64,000 nt of DNA, from the NCBI RefSeq assembly GCF_000954115.1, contig NZ_CP010797.1, positions 1,364,001-1,428,000 of the forward strand. Reading direction: 5' to 3'. Both the position numbers and the translations under genes were made by a program. Origin of the DNA: Rhodococcus sp. B7740 (GTDB taxonomy: Bacteria > Actinomycetota > Actinomycetes > Mycobacteriales > Mycobacteriaceae). How positions within the stretch are numbered: the stretch's first letter is position 1; every line of letters begins with the position of its first letter. The notes beneath the pieces are model-generated. The model searched no databases. It was not told the origin of the DNA and saw nothing but the letters and a program-made list of their open reading frames with translations. Of the stretch, positions 19,089-32,597 are shown piece after piece.

Positions 19089-19178
19089 CTCGCTCCTCCT
19101 CGTTGGTGTTCGTGCCGACGACTGTGCCGTCGGGACGACAACGTTCATATCTCGTTCGTCCGGAGCCGTCACGATGTT

Positions 19179-19206
19179 CAACGTCCCAGCCGGTCCGATT
19201 GGTTCC
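19179..19206 (-). promoter_or_regulatory. SigE-type promoter of clgR-psp
   Basis: On the minus strand GGAAC is followed after 18 bases by CGTTG, matching the SigE -35/-10 pattern GGAAC-N17/18-SGTT. It lies about 90 bases upstream of the clgR start. The M. tuberculosis clgR-psp operon is SigE-dependent, so the placement is what that model predicts. No ClgR operator could be identified with confidence. Confidence 0.72.
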
Positions 19207-19340
19207 CGACCCTATATGCCCGTTCACTCCAACACGTGCCGAAGCTGCTCCGACACGGCTCCCAAGACTGTATCCCGCCGAATCCTCATCCTGCTCGCCC
19301 GCGCGCCACACGGCCGCTGCGGAGGGCACGTCGGAGCGAT

Positions 19341-20033
19341 TCACGTCGAGGACACGCCTCGGCGCAGGCGAACGGCCTGCACCACGTAGTCCAGGCCGGT
19401 GTACACGGTGAGCAGTACCGCCAGCGCCATCAAGGCAACGGCGAACGGGTCGACGACACTCGGCAGCGGGCACAGGTACACCCCAATCGCGAACGTCTGC
19501 ACCAGTGTCTTGACCTTGCCGCCGCGGCCTGCGGGTATGACGCCGTGGCGGATGACGGCGAACCGCACTGCGGTGATGCCGATTTCTCGCACTCCGATGA
19601 TCACCGTCACCCACCACGACAGGTCGCCCAACATCGACAGCCCGACGAGCGCGGCGCCGATCAACGCCTTGTCGGCGATGGGGTCGGCCATCTTCCCGAA
19701 GTCGGTGACGAGACCGTACTTGCGGGCCAGCTGACCGTCGATCCGGTCGGTGATGGCAGCGGCGGCGAAGATCGCGGTCGCGGTCAGCCGCCAGGAGGTG
19801 TCGTGGCCGTCGCCGACGAACAGCGCTGCGAGAAAGACCGGAACCAGTGCGATCCGGAGCACCGTGAGCACGTTCGCGATATTGAGCAACGGCACTTCGT
19901 CCGGGCCGCCGGCGACAGCGTTGCTGTGGGGCAGCCCCGTCGTGCGCGGAGCATCATCCGATCCGGAGGCGCGGTTGCCGGAAATCTCACCGCTGGACGG
20001 AACGCCGTGATCGGGCGCAACCGGCCCGGTCAT
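19341..20033 (-). CDS. pgsA: CDP-alcohol phosphatidyltransferase (PgsA type)
   Basis: An integral membrane enzyme of phospholipid head-group synthesis, most likely phosphatidylglycerophosphate synthase (CDP-diacylglycerol plus glycerol 3-phosphate). The CDP-alcohol motif D-x2-DG-x2-AR-x8-G-x3-D-x3-D is complete in ITDRIDGQLARKYG followed by KMADPIADK. The ATG at 20033 gives 230 residues, including a 40-residue polar N-terminal tail before the first helix. By gene order it matches pgsA3 (Rv2746c). It is divergent from argA. Confidence 0.9.
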   Translation of the reverse strand: MTGPVAPDHGVPSSGEISGNRASGSDDAPRTTGLPHSNAVAGGPDEVPLLNIANVLTVLRIALVPVFLAALFVGDGHDTSWRLTATAIFAAAAITDRIDGQLARKYGLVTDFGKMADPIADKALIGAALVGLSMLGDLSWWVTVIIGVREIGITAVRFAVIRHGVIPAGRGGKVKTLVQTFAIGVYLCPLPSVVDPFAVALMALAVLLTVYTGLDYVVQAVRLRRGVSST

Positions 20034-20173
20034 CGGCACACCCGCGAGCCATCGACGACGTACCGGCTCGTGTGTCCGCTGTTGCGCAGCACCGATCCGC
20101 CGAGACGGGGACACAGCTGCAGAAGCGACACACGGAAAGTTTATCGGTTGAGGTACTGACTACTGTTCACCCC

Positions 20174-20761
20174 ATGACTTCTGGGCCGAATCGGGCGAGT
20201 CGCGACATCGCAGACCCCGAATCCGACGTGCATTCAGACCTCGCGGACCGTGGCTCCGTGAACGACGGCACCCTCGTCGTGCGTCGAGCCAGGACCTCCG
20301 ACATCCCCGAGATCAAACGTTTGATCGACATCTACGCAGGACGCATCCTGCTCGAGAAGAACCTCGTCACCCTCTACGAGGCAGTGCAGGAGTTCTGGAT
20401 CGCCGAACGTGACGGTGAGATCATCGGCTGCGGTGCGTTGCACGTGCTGTGGGCCGATCTGGGCGAAGTTCGCACGGTGGCCGTCGATCCTGCGGCGAAG
20501 GGGCACGGCGCAGGCCACCTGATCGTCGCAAAACTGATCGAGGTCGCTCGTGAGCTGGCGCTGCAGAAGGTGTTCGTGCTGACCTTCGAGGTGGATTTCT
20601 TCTCCCGACACGGGTTCGCCGAGATCGACGGAACCCCGGTCACGGCGGAGGTCTACGCGGAGATGTGCCGGTCGTACGACACCGGCGTGGCCGAATTCCT
20701 GGACCTGAGCTACGTCAAACCGAACACTCTGGGCAACACGCGGATGCTGCTCTCGCTCTGA
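20174..20761 (+). CDS. argA: Amino-acid N-acetyltransferase (ArgA type, GNAT)
   Basis: A GNAT enzyme that by family makes N-acetylglutamate for arginine synthesis. The ATG at 20174 gives 195 residues. The conserved core begins LVVRRARTSDIPEIKRLIDI and includes LHVLWADLGEVRTVAVDP and the acetyl-CoA loop AKGHGAGHLI. The C-terminal EFLDLSYVKPNTLGN is characteristic of the mycobacterial Rv2747 type. The first 40 residues are variable; a GTG further in is a possible alternative start. Confidence 0.9.
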   Translation: MTSGPNRASRDIADPESDVHSDLADRGSVNDGTLVVRRARTSDIPEIKRLIDIYAGRILLEKNLVTLYEAVQEFWIAERDGEIIGCGALHVLWADLGEVRTVAVDPAAKGHGAGHLIVAKLIEVARELALQKVFVLTFEVDFFSRHGFAEIDGTPVTAEVYAEMCRSYDTGVAEFLDLSYVKPNTLGNTRMLLSL

Positions 20762-20802
20762 CAGAATTCCGGTATCAGTCCTCGAATCCGGAAGAGAGCT
20801 CC

Positions 20803-21087
20803 ATGCCCCTGATCGCCGTCACTTACACCTACTCCCCCGCCACCACGGACGGACGCGACACCCATCGCGCGGCACATCGCGCCTGGCTGGCCGATCTGCT
20901 CGACCGGAAGACCCTGGTGTCGAGCGGACCGTACGCCGACGGCAGCGGAGCGCTGCTGCTGGTCGAGGGACCGGATGCCGCCACCGTCGAAACACTGTTC
21001 GCCCAGGACCCGTTCGCGGTGGAGAACCTCATCGAGACGGCGACGTTCCACGAGTGGACGCCCGTCATGGGGACCTTCACGTCCTGA
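20803..21087 (+). CDS. YciI-like protein
   Basis: A 94-residue YCII-related protein with a ferredoxin-like fold. It starts MPLIAVTYTYSP and contains the family pattern HRAAHRAWLADLLDRKTLVSSGPYAD, with the conserved His and the L-x-SGP segment, then EGPDAATVETLFAQDPF. GAAGAGAG lies just upstream of the ATG. It is 41 bases downstream of argA and possibly cotranscribed. The substrate is unknown. Confidence 0.85.
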   Translation: MPLIAVTYTYSPATTDGRDTHRAAHRAWLADLLDRKTLVSSGPYADGSGALLLVEGPDAATVETLFAQDPFAVENLIETATFHEWTPVMGTFTS

Positions 21088-21106
21088 TCGGCCCGCTCAC
21101 CCGGTT

Positions 21107-21159
21107 CGGGTGAATGGACCCTTGCACCGCCCAGACGGCTGCAGTGGTCCATTCACCCG
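21107..21159. terminator. Hairpin between convergent YciI-like gene and ftsK
   Basis: A 14-bp perfect inverted repeat (21107-21120 with 21146-21159; arms contain GGGTGAATGGACC) encloses 25 bases. It lies 20 bases after one stop codon and 15 bases beyond the ftsK stop on the other strand, so it could end both transcripts. The large loop and absence of a T-tract leave open that it is a dispersed intergenic palindrome. Confidence 0.6.
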
Positions 21160-21173
21160 GGACCGGGGAGCGC

Positions 21174-23861
21174 TCAGAACTCGTCCGACGCGGGCTGCTC
21201 GTCCGGGTCGCCGCCCTTGATCGACCACAGCAGACCGTCGAGCTCGTCCGGTTTGACGAGGACCTCGCGGGCCTTCGATCCCTCGCTCGGGCCGACCACC
21301 CCGCGGTTCTCCATCAGATCCATCAATCGCCCGGCCTTGGCGAATCCGACTCGCAATTTCCGCTGCAACATCGACGTCGAACCGAACTGACTCGTCACGA
21401 CCAACTCGACCGCCTGCAACAGCACGTCGAGGTCGTCGCCGATGTCGGGGTCGACATCCTTCTTGTCCGAGACCTTCGCTGCGGTGACGGTGTCGTTGTA
21501 CTCCGGCTCCGCCTGATTCTTGGCGAAGTCGACGACCGCAGAGATCTCCTCGTCGGTGATGAACGCGCCCTGCAGACGCGTCGGCTTGCCCGCGCCCATC
21601 GGCAGGAACAGCGCGTCACCCATACCGATCAGCTTCTCCGCACCCGGCTGATCCAGGATGACGCGAGAGTCGGTCAGGGACGAGGTCGCGAAGGCCAGAC
21701 GCGACGGGACGTTCGTCTTGATCAGACCGGTGACGACGTCGACCGACGGACGCTGAGTGGCGAGCACCAGGTGAATGCCGGCCGCACGTGCCTTCTGTGT
21801 GATCCGCACGATCGCTTCCTCGACGTCGCGGGGAGCGGTCATCATCAGGTCGGCCAACTCGTCGACGATCGCGAGGATGTAGGGGTAGGGCCGATAGACG
21901 CGCTCGCTGCCGAGGGGTGCGGTGATCTCGCCGGAACGCACCTTCTTGTTGAAGTCGTCGATGTGGCGGACCTTGTTGATCTGCATGTCCTGGTAGCGCT
22001 GCTCCATCTCCTCGACGAGCCAGGCCAGCGCTGCGGCAGCTTTCTTTGGCTGCGTGATGATCGGGGTGATGAGGTGTGGAATGCCCTCGTACGGCGTGAG
22101 CTCGACCATCTTCGGGTCGATCAGGATCATCCGAACCTCGTCCGGCGTCGCCCGTGCGAGTAGCGAAACGAGCATCGAGTTCACGAAGCTCGACTTACCG
22201 GAACCGGTGGATCCGGCTACCAGCAAGTGCGGCATCTTCGCGAGGTTGGCACTGACGAAATCGCCCTCGATGTCCTTGCCGAGGCCTATCACCAACGGAT
22301 GGTGATCCTTGCGGGTCGACGGCGCGGTCAGCACGTCCGCCAGACGGACCATCTCCCGGTCCGAGTTGGGTACCTCGATACCGACCGCGGACTTCCCGGG
22401 GATCGGCGCGAGCAGGCGAACGTTGTCGGTGGCGACGGCATAGGCGATGTTGCGTGCGAGCGCGGTGATCTTCTCGACCTTGACGCCGGGCCCGAGCTCC
22501 ACCTCGTAGCGAGTGACCGTGGGCCCGCGGGTGAAACCGGTGACCGCGGCATCGATCTTGAACTGTTCGAGTACCTCGGAGATCGCCTCGATCATGGCGT
22601 CGTTGGCCTGGCTGCGGGTCTTGGGCGGATCACCGTCGATCAGCAGCGACAGCGACGGAAGCGTGTAATCGCCGTCGACCACGCGATCGACGACGATCTT
22701 GTCGTCCTCGGCTGCCTGCTTCGGTTCGGCCGCTTTGACGATCGGCTTGGGCTTGGGCCGTGGGGGCGCGACCGGCTCGGGGGCAGGTGCGGGGACAGCC
22801 GCGTCGGGCACGATGACCTCGGTGGCCGCCTCCGGTGGCGGGGTCTTGCGCGCGCGGGGCGGCTTGGTGACCGGGATGTACTCCTCGGTCGGGTAGTTGT
22901 CGTACGGGTCCGCGCTGCCGTGGACCGGGTAGCCGTCGGCGTCGAAGTTGCTGTCGTAGTCGCCGTAGCCCTCGTCCCCGAACTCGGAGCCGAAGTCGGC
23001 CGGGTCGTACTCGTCGTATTCGTCACCGCGACTGTCGGTGCCGAACAGTGCTCGCATCCGATCCGGCACGTCGCGCACGGTGGTGCCGGTGAGCAGGAGT
23101 ACTCCGAACAGACCGGCAAGCAGCAGCAGCGGCACAGCCAGCCACACGGTGAGGCCGTCGGCGATGGGTCCGCCCGCTACGTAGCCGACGAAGCCTGCGC
23201 CCTCGGATCGGCCGGCGGCATCGGTCGGTGAACCGGCGGCCATGTGCCACAGTCCGAGGATCGGCAGACCGAGCAGGATCGAGCCCAGGACCAGTCGCGG
23301 TCGTACCTCGGGATGCGGTTCGGACCGCATCAGAACAACGGCGATCGCGACACCGAGCACGGGCGCGACGTAGCCGGCTTCGCCGATGACGGCGCGGATG
23401 CCCACCTCTATCCATTCACCGACCGGTCCCCCGGCGCTCAACCAGACACTCGCGGCGACGACCACGCTGACGGCGATCAGTCCGAGAGCGATACCGTCCC
23501 GGCGGTGGCCGTGCTCGATGTCGGCGGCCTTGCTCACCGTCCGAGTCGTGGCACCGACTCCGCGTGCCGCCATCGACCAGGTGGACGCGATGCCCCGCCC
23601 GATCGCATCGAGAGCACCGCGTGACTTCTTCTTCGCCGCAGGCCGCCGAGCCGTCGACGCACCCCTGGCGGGTCCCTTGCCGCGCGAGGATGCGTTCGCA
23701 CGGGAGGTCGCCGGGTTGCGCGGCGCGGTGGGCTTCTTGGGCGTGGTGACGGTGCGCGCGGTGCGGCCGCCACCGGATTTACGGGCGGTGCCGGACGCGC
23801 GCGAGGAGCCGGATCCACTGGACCCGGCCCTGGCGGTGGAGGTGCTGGTCTTTCCTGCCAT
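21174..23861 (-). CDS. ftsK: DNA translocase FtsK
   Basis: The division-site motor that pumps DNA toward dif during chromosome segregation, 895 residues. A basic Ala/Ser/Lys-rich N-terminus (about 110 residues) precedes four transmembrane helices (about 130-270), then an acidic Pro-rich linker with [14 protein letters not shown]. The motor follows: Walker [11 protein letters not shown] near residue 548 and Walker B-type [12 protein letters not shown] near 660. A C-terminal winged-helix gamma domain ([21 protein letters not shown]) recognises KOPS sites. Confidence 0.97.
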   Translation of the reverse strand: MAGKTSTSTARAGSSGSGSSRASGTARKSGGGRTARTVTTPKKPTAPRNPATSRANASSRGKGPARGASTARRPAAKKKSRGALDAIGRGIASTWSMAARGVGATTRTVSKAADIEHGHRRDGIALGLIAVSVVVAASVWLSAGGPVGEWIEVGIRAVIGEAGYVAPVLGVAIAVVLMRSEPHPEVRPRLVLGSILLGLPILGLWHMAAGSPTDAAGRSEGAGFVGYVAGGPIADGLTVWLAVPLLLLAGLFGVLLLTGTTVRDVPDRMRALFGTDSRGDEYDEYDPADFGSEFGDEGYGDYDSNFDADGYPVHGSADPYDNYPTEEYIPVTKPPRARKTPPPEAATEVIVPDAAVPAPAPEPVAPPRPKPKPIVKAAEPKQAAEDDKIVVDRVVDGDYTLPSLSLLIDGDPPKTRSQANDAMIEAISEVLEQFKIDAAVTGFTRGPTVTRYEVELGPGVKVEKITALARNIAYAVATDNVRLLAPIPGKSAVGIEVPNSDREMVRLADVLTAPSTRKDHHPLVIGLGKDIEGDFVSANLAKMPHLLVAGSTGSGKSSFVNSMLVSLLARATPDEVRMILIDPKMVELTPYEGIPHLITPIITQPKKAAAALAWLVEEMEQRYQDMQINKVRHIDDFNKKVRSGEITAPLGSERVYRPYPYILAIVDELADLMMTAPRDVEEAIVRITQKARAAGIHLVLATQRPSVDVVTGLIKTNVPSRLAFATSSLTDSRVILDQPGAEKLIGMGDALFLPMGAGKPTRLQGAFITDEEISAVVDFAKNQAEPEYNDTVTAAKVSDKKDVDPDIGDDLDVLLQAVELVVTSQFGSTSMLQRKLRVGFAKAGRLMDLMENRGVVGPSEGSKAREVLVKPDELDGLLWSIKGGDPDEQPASDEF

Positions 23862-23930
23862 GCCCCCAGGCTAGTCGCAACAGCCCCGTCGAAACCATCC
23901 GCAACACCAGTAACAGCGGAGCCGAATGTG

Positions 23931-24554
23931 TCAGAAGCTCAGATCGAGTGCCTTCACGACAGCGACATCGTCTGCCGAACCCTCGTACAGAACCTCGATC
24001 CGGTCGCGTCCGAATGCGTAGAGCAACAGTTCCGACGGCTCCCCCACCACGGTCACGCCGGGGCCGGACCCGCCCTTGAACGTCGCCCGTCGCCCATCGG
24101 GCGTGCGTACGTGAACCGGTACGGGTGACGAGCGATGACCGCCACGACCCACCAAACGGACCTGCGTCCACAGTCGGGTCTCCACGGCGGTGGGCAACAC
24201 TCGCCGAGTCCAATTCTCCCCTGCCCGGCGCAGATCCTCGTGATGAACGAACATCTCACCGAGGTTGATCAACGGGTCCAGCAGTGCGAACGGTGACCAC
24301 ATGGGCGGCCCGGTCCGAACGTCCTCCACCACGGCGGCGAACGGTTTGTTCGCCACGGATCGCTGAACCCGCGCCGTGTACCCCGCGAGCGGAGACAGAA
24401 ATATGCCCGGCGAGGCGTCCAAGCGTCGCTCCCGAACGACGAGATGCGCCGCCAGATCGGCCGCTGTCCACTCACCGCACAGCGTCGGCGCATCGGGACC
24501 CACGTCGAGAAGGGTCTGGACCAGTTGGGAACGTTCATCCTGGGCAAGGCTCAC
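23931..24554 (-). CDS. DinB-like TIGR03085-type metal-binding protein
   Basis: A protein of 207 residues related to mycothiol-dependent maleylpyruvate isomerases. The GTG at 24554 is preferred: it gives SLAQDERSQLVQTLLDVGPD, then CGEWTAADLAAHLVVRERR with the first metal-binding His, and FVHHEDLRRA with the second pair. The longer open frame is uninformative. It lies between ftsK and a divergent exporter gene. Substrate unknown; enzymes of this fold often use mycothiol, which this lineage makes. Confidence 0.84.
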   Translation of the reverse strand: MSLAQDERSQLVQTLLDVGPDAPTLCGEWTAADLAAHLVVRERRLDASPGIFLSPLAGYTARVQRSVANKPFAAVVEDVRTGPPMWSPFALLDPLINLGEMFVHHEDLRRAGENWTRRVLPTAVETRLWTQVRLVGRGGHRSSPVPVHVRTPDGRRATFKGGSGPGVTVVGEPSELLLYAFGRDRIEVLYEGSADDVAVVKALDLSF

Positions 24555-24633
24555 GTGCTCCAGGCTACGGCCAGACGGAACCAGCGGCATCCTGCCGCGG
24601 GATCCCACCCTTTGCCTGGGTAACCTCCCAACA

Positions 24634-25413
24634 GTGCCGGTATCGGAAATTCTCGTCATCCTGCTCGCCGGGCTCGGAGCCGGAGCCATCAACGCCGTCG
24701 TCGGCTCCGGGACGTTGATCACGTTTCCGACGTTGGTCGCATTCGGCTATCCCCCGGTGGTTGCCACCATGTCCAATGCGGTGGGACTGGTCGCGGGAAG
24801 TGTCTCGGGTACGTGGGGCTATCGCCGCGAGCTGCGCGGACAGTGGCATCGACTGCGATGGCAGTTGCCTGCCTCGTTCTTCGGAGCACTCGGCGGGGCC
24901 TGGCTGCTGCTGCACCTGCCCGAAACGGTGTTCGCCGCAGTGGTTCCGGTGTTGCTCATCGGCGCGCTGATCCTCGTTGTCGCACAACCGAGAATCCAGG
25001 CCTGGGCGAAGCGTCGATCGGAGGCCGCGGGCAAGGCCGCGAACCACATCGGTCGCACCAGGATGGCGTTGGTCACCGGAGGCACTCTGCTGGTCGGCAT
25101 CTACGGCGGCTATTTCACTGCCGCACAGGGAATTCTGCTCATCGGGGTGATGGGGGCACTGCTCCCCGAAACCATGCAGCGGATGAACGCCGCCAAGAAT
25201 CTGCTGTCACTGGTCGTCAATGTCGTTGCGGCGGTGACGTATACGATCTTTCGATTCGACGACATCAGTTGGCAGGCAGCCGGACTGATCGCGGTCGGCT
25301 CTCTGATCGGTGGAGCCGTCGGAGCACGCTACGGCCGCCGGCTCTCGCCGGCGGCCCTGCGTGGTGCCATCGTCGTTCTCGGTCTGATCGGACTCTGGCG
25401 ACTGCTCGTCTAG
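24634..25413 (+). CDS. TauE/SafE-family membrane exporter
   Basis: A 259-residue integral membrane protein with about eight helices. The GTG at 24634 places the first helix at once (EILVILLAGLGAGAINAVVG). It shows the two-fold repeated family pattern: GAGAINAVVGSGTLITFPTL in the first half and GGYFTAAQGILLIGVMGAL in the second. The family moves sulfite, sulfonates or small organic anions; the substrate here is not evident. It is convergent with rnj. Confidence 0.88.
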   Translation: MPVSEILVILLAGLGAGAINAVVGSGTLITFPTLVAFGYPPVVATMSNAVGLVAGSVSGTWGYRRELRGQWHRLRWQLPASFFGALGGAWLLLHLPETVFAAVVPVLLIGALILVVAQPRIQAWAKRRSEAAGKAANHIGRTRMALVTGGTLLVGIYGGYFTAAQGILLIGVMGALLPETMQRMNAAKNLLSLVVNVVAAVTYTIFRFDDISWQAAGLIAVGSLIGGAVGARYGRRLSPAALRGAIVVLGLIGLWRLLV

Positions 25414-25444
25414 CCGATCGCGTCCAGTTCGGCTGCGGGCGTGC

Positions 25445-28224
<2,780 letters not shown>

Positions 28225-28315
28225 TTACCCGGTGCTTTACCCACTCTCGCGCAGCGGGACTCCCCGCCGACACCGCCGGTGCATACCCGGTCTTCGAGGC
28301 AACCGAACCTCGTCG

Positions 28316-29095
28316 TCAGACCTCGGTCACGAACGGGCTGCGGGCGACTTCCGTGCCGTCCGGCAGCGTCGAGATCTCGAAGTCGCCGAACACGTCCGGA
28401 GCCACGCCCACGAGCTTACGCAGACATTCCACGGCAACACGTCGAATTTCCACGTCCGCATGTTCGGAGGCTCGCATCGACACGAAATGTCGCCACGCGC
28501 GGTAGTTTCCGCTCACCACCACCCTCGTCTCGGTCGCATTCGGCAACACCGACCGGGCCGCCTGACGCGCCTGCTTACCTCGCAGCGCGGCGTTGGTGAC
28601 CGATTCCAGCTTTCCCTCGAGTGCACCGAGCAGTTCGGTGTAGGCCGCCCGGCTGGCCTCGGTGGCCGCGGCGAACAGCGCCTCGAGTTCGGGATCGCCT
28701 TCGACTGCGGGCGGAAGAACCACGTTGGCGTCGTGCTCGGGAACGAATCGCTGCGAGAGCTGCGAGTAGGAGAAGTGCCGGTGCCGAATCAGCTCGTGCG
28801 TGCACGATCGTGAGATTCCGGTGATGTAGAAGCTCACGCTCGCGTGTTCGAGAACCGAGAGGTGTCCGACGTCGAGCAGATGCCGCAGGTACGACGCGTT
28901 GGTCGCGGTCCGGGGATTGGGCTTGGACCAGCTCTGATAGCAGGCCCGTCCGGCGAACTCGACCAACGCCTGTCCGCCGTCCGCGTCGGTTTCCCAGGGG
29001 ATGTCGACGGGCGGAACGAACTCGGTTCGGGCGACCAGTTGCACTCTCAACGCAACCGTCCGCGGCACAGCTCTACCTTCGTTTTCTGCTGACAC
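28316..29095 (-). CDS. thyX: Flavin-dependent thymidylate synthase
   Basis: It makes dTMP from dUMP using methylene-tetrahydrofolate, FAD and NADPH. The ThyX motif RHR-x7-S is present as [11 protein letters not shown] (residues 104-114). The 259 residues match the family, with [18 protein letters not shown] near the FAD site and a C-terminal [19 protein letters not shown] dUMP region. It lies 100 bases upstream of dapA on the same strand. Confidence 0.96.
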   Translation of the reverse strand: MSAENEGRAVPRTVALRVQLVARTEFVPPVDIPWETDADGGQALVEFAGRACYQSWSKPNPRTATNASYLRHLLDVGHLSVLEHASVSFYITGISRSCTHELIRHRHFSYSQLSQRFVPEHDANVVLPPAVEGDPELEALFAAATEASRAAYTELLGALEGKLESVTNAALRGKQARQAARSVLPNATETRVVVSGNYRAWRHFVSMRASEHADVEIRRVAVECLRKLVGVAPDVFGDFEISTLPDGTEVARSPFVTEV

Positions 29096-29134
29096 CGCAC
29101 AACCCTAAACGCGGCACCGATGCCCGGCGAGCGA

Positions 29135-29209
29135 TGGCGTCACTGCGCGGACACGTGACGCCACCAGCACTCCTTGACCGACGTCATTCATGGCGTCACA
29201 CTGGCGTCA
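29135..29209. promoter_or_regulatory. Array of TGGCGTCA boxes upstream of HicB/Arc-like gene
   Basis: Four copies of the octamer occur in 75 bases: direct at 29135, 29191 and 29202, and inverted at 29156. The first and second form an inverted repeat with 9-bp arms (TGGCGTCAC, GTGACGCCA) and an 11-base spacer; the last two are tandem, 11 bases apart, and end on the start codon. The spacing of one helical turn suggests an operator for cooperative binding. The regulator is not known; the downstream product is a candidate. Confidence 0.62.
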
Positions 29210-29688
29210 TGGAACTGGACAAGTACACCGCGTCACTGCGCACGGATCTACTCGCGGCGGCTGCCCTGGGAGACGAGCACACCCGACAGACAGCGGAGGC
29301 TCTCGGAAAGACGGCCGAAGCGTCGGCCAGATTGATGCTGCTCACCGCACTGTCCGACTTCGCGGCCGAGGTCTCGAACGATCTGGACGGACATACGGTC
29401 ACCGTTCGTCTCGACGGCACGCAGGCGCACGCCGATGTTCGACGCGACAGCCCGGTGCCCGGTCTGCACGACGGCGATCCGGCGGAGCCCGTCACCGAGG
29501 ACTACCCCACCATGGACGATGTGTCCGGTGAGGTGCGACGGGTCACGCTGCGACTGGTCGAGCAGATCAAGGAACGCGCCGAGGACGCCGCGAACAACAG
29601 CGGAGTGTCGCTCAATTCGTGGTTGTCGCAAGCAGTTCAGGGCGCACTGCGCGATCAGATGCGCAAGGAACGCGGCTGGAACAACTGA
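29209..29688 (+). CDS. HicB/Arc-like ribbon-helix-helix protein
   Basis: A 159-residue protein. The C-terminal 45 residues (RVTLRLVEQIKERAEDAANN, then GVSLNSWLSQAVQGALRD) have the strand-helix-helix pattern of Arc/HicB ribbon-helix-helix domains. The N-terminal part is helical and resembles a sensor or dimerisation region rather than a HicB RNase-like domain. No toxin gene is adjacent, so it is more likely a free-standing regulator than an antitoxin. The ATG at 29209 is chosen because the upstream region is an operator-like array. Confidence 0.72.
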   Translation: MELDKYTASLRTDLLAAAALGDEHTRQTAEALGKTAEASARLMLLTALSDFAAEVSNDLDGHTVTVRLDGTQAHADVRRDSPVPGLHDGDPAEPVTEDYPTMDDVSGEVRRVTLRLVEQIKERAEDAANNSGVSLNSWLSQAVQGALRDQMRKERGWNN

Positions 29689-29715
29689 GCCCAGGAGTTC
29701 GAGCGAGCGCCGGCC

Positions 29716-31170
<1,455 letters not shown>

Positions 31171-31236
31171 GGTTCGAATAGTGGCACCGATTCTGCCCGA
31201 GTGCACTTCGGCGGGACCCGACCCAGCCGACGAAGG

Positions 31237-32445
31237 TCAACGCAATGCGGCGACGAGGTCTCCCCGGTCACCCACCACCACGCGTTCGAGTTCGAGCCAA
31301 TCCGCCATCTCCCGCAGCACCTCTCGCAGTCGAGGCGCTATGTCGCCCGCGTTGCGGTCGCCTTCGACGAAGGCCGCGACCACGTGCAGCTCGGACCGCG
31401 CTCGCACTGCCTTGAGATCGAGTCGGGCCACCAGATGCCCGTCCAGCAGAAAGGGAAACACGTAGTAGCCGTGAACTCGCTTGTGCTGTGGGGTGTATAT
31501 CTCGATTCGATAGTGGAAGTCGAAGATTCGCTGGACCCGCGGCCGGTAGAAGATCATCGGATCGAACGGGCACAGCAGAGCGGCAGCGGTGGCCGTTCGC
31601 GGTGTCCTGGCCTCGCGGTGCAGGAATGCCGGTGCGTTCCAGCCTCGGACGGTCACCTGTTCGAGCACACCGTCCTCGACGAGTTCGGCGATCGCCGCCT
31701 TGGCCTGCTTCTGCGAGAGTCGGTAGTAATCCCTCAGATCCGGCTCGGTGGCGACTCCCAGTGCCCGCGAGGACTTCTCGATCAGTGCACGTACCGCGAC
31801 CGGTTCGTCGACGCGCCTGCGCAGAACGTCGTCCGGGATCACCCGTTCGCTGAGCTCGTACCGGCGCACGAAACCCGTCCGAGCCGGCACGGTCACCACG
31901 CCCGCCGCGAACAGCTGTTCGCAGACGACCTTGACGTCACTGCGGTCCCACCACGGCCCCTTGCGACCGGGTGTGTCCACCTCGAGGTGCTTCTCGATCT
32001 CACCTGCGCTGGCCGCACCGTTGTCGCCGATCACCGCGAGGACGTCGTCGGCGAGAGTCGGTTCACGGTCGAGAATGTGGGCAGCTCCGCCCCACCGCCC
32101 GTGTCGATACAGCTCCATTCGCCACCGCATCAGCGCCCAGTCCTCGACGGGTAGCAGCGCGGCCTCGTGTGCCCAGTACTCCACCAATCGACGCGGCCGA
32201 CGAGCGGTGTCGGTCCATGCGGCGTCGTCGACGATCGAGCGGTCGTACACGCCGACGCGGCTGAACACCGGTGCATAGTGCGCACGAACCACCACCGACA
32301 CCGAGTCGATCTGCAGCAACCCGGTGGTGTCGATCGCTGCGTGCACCGCGGCCCTGCTCGCCGGCCGAGTACGCGACCGCCTCGACGCCAGCCCCTGGGC
32401 GGCCAGGGCCGTGCGGCGGGCGGCGGCGGCACTCATCTCCTGCAT
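31237..32445 (-). CDS. YcaQ/AlkX-like winged-helix DNA glycosylase
   Basis: A 402-residue protein of the HTH_42 family, which removes bulky or crosslinking N-alkylated bases from DNA. Residues 45-47 (QID in LLQIDSVSVVVRAHY) fit the catalytic Q-hydrophobic-D motif of the YcaQ/AlkX branch, rather than the QxQ of AlkZ. Several winged-helix repeats follow, and a PFDPMIFYRPRVQRIFDFHYR segment typical of the family lies near residue 290. It is 31-67 bases upstream of zwf on the same strand. Confidence 0.85.
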   Translation of the reverse strand: MQEMSAAAARRTALAAQGLASRRSRTRPASRAAVHAAIDTTGLLQIDSVSVVVRAHYAPVFSRVGVYDRSIVDDAAWTDTARRPRRLVEYWAHEAALLPVEDWALMRWRMELYRHGRWGGAAHILDREPTLADDVLAVIGDNGAASAGEIEKHLEVDTPGRKGPWWDRSDVKVVCEQLFAAGVVTVPARTGFVRRYELSERVIPDDVLRRRVDEPVAVRALIEKSSRALGVATEPDLRDYYRLSQKQAKAAIAELVEDGVLEQVTVRGWNAPAFLHREARTPRTATAAALLCPFDPMIFYRPRVQRIFDFHYRIEIYTPQHKRVHGYYVFPFLLDGHLVARLDLKAVRARSELHVVAAFVEGDRNAGDIAPRLREVLREMADWLELERVVVGDRGDLVAALR

Positions 32446-32480
32446 CGGGCCAGCCTGTCACGGCCCACCGACACGTCGAC

Positions 32481-32597
32481 TCAGGTACTGAACAGATTCG
32501 CCGCCTTGAGGATCAATTCGTACAGTCCGTAGGCGAACGGCACGCCGACCCACGCCCATGCGACCGCCATCGTGACCTGCCTCTGTACGCCGCTCAT
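32481..32597 (-). CDS. MFS transporter small subunit, 38 residues
   Basis: A short open frame whose ATG overlaps the stop of the MFS gene as ATGA. The product MSGVQRQVTMAVAWAWVGVP continues with one hydrophobic helix and a FAYGLYELILKAANLF end. Such single-helix peptides are found directly after OFA-type transporter genes and are annotated as a small subunit. Coupled translation implies it joins the transporter in the membrane; the function is inferred. Confidence 0.75.
   Translation of the reverse strand: MSGVQRQVTMAVAWAWVGVPFAYGLYELILKAANLFST

Noticed and set aside
29209..29688. HicAB toxin-antitoxin pair
   Set aside because: No small HicA-like gene adjoins; the neighbours are thyX (divergent) and zwf (convergent).
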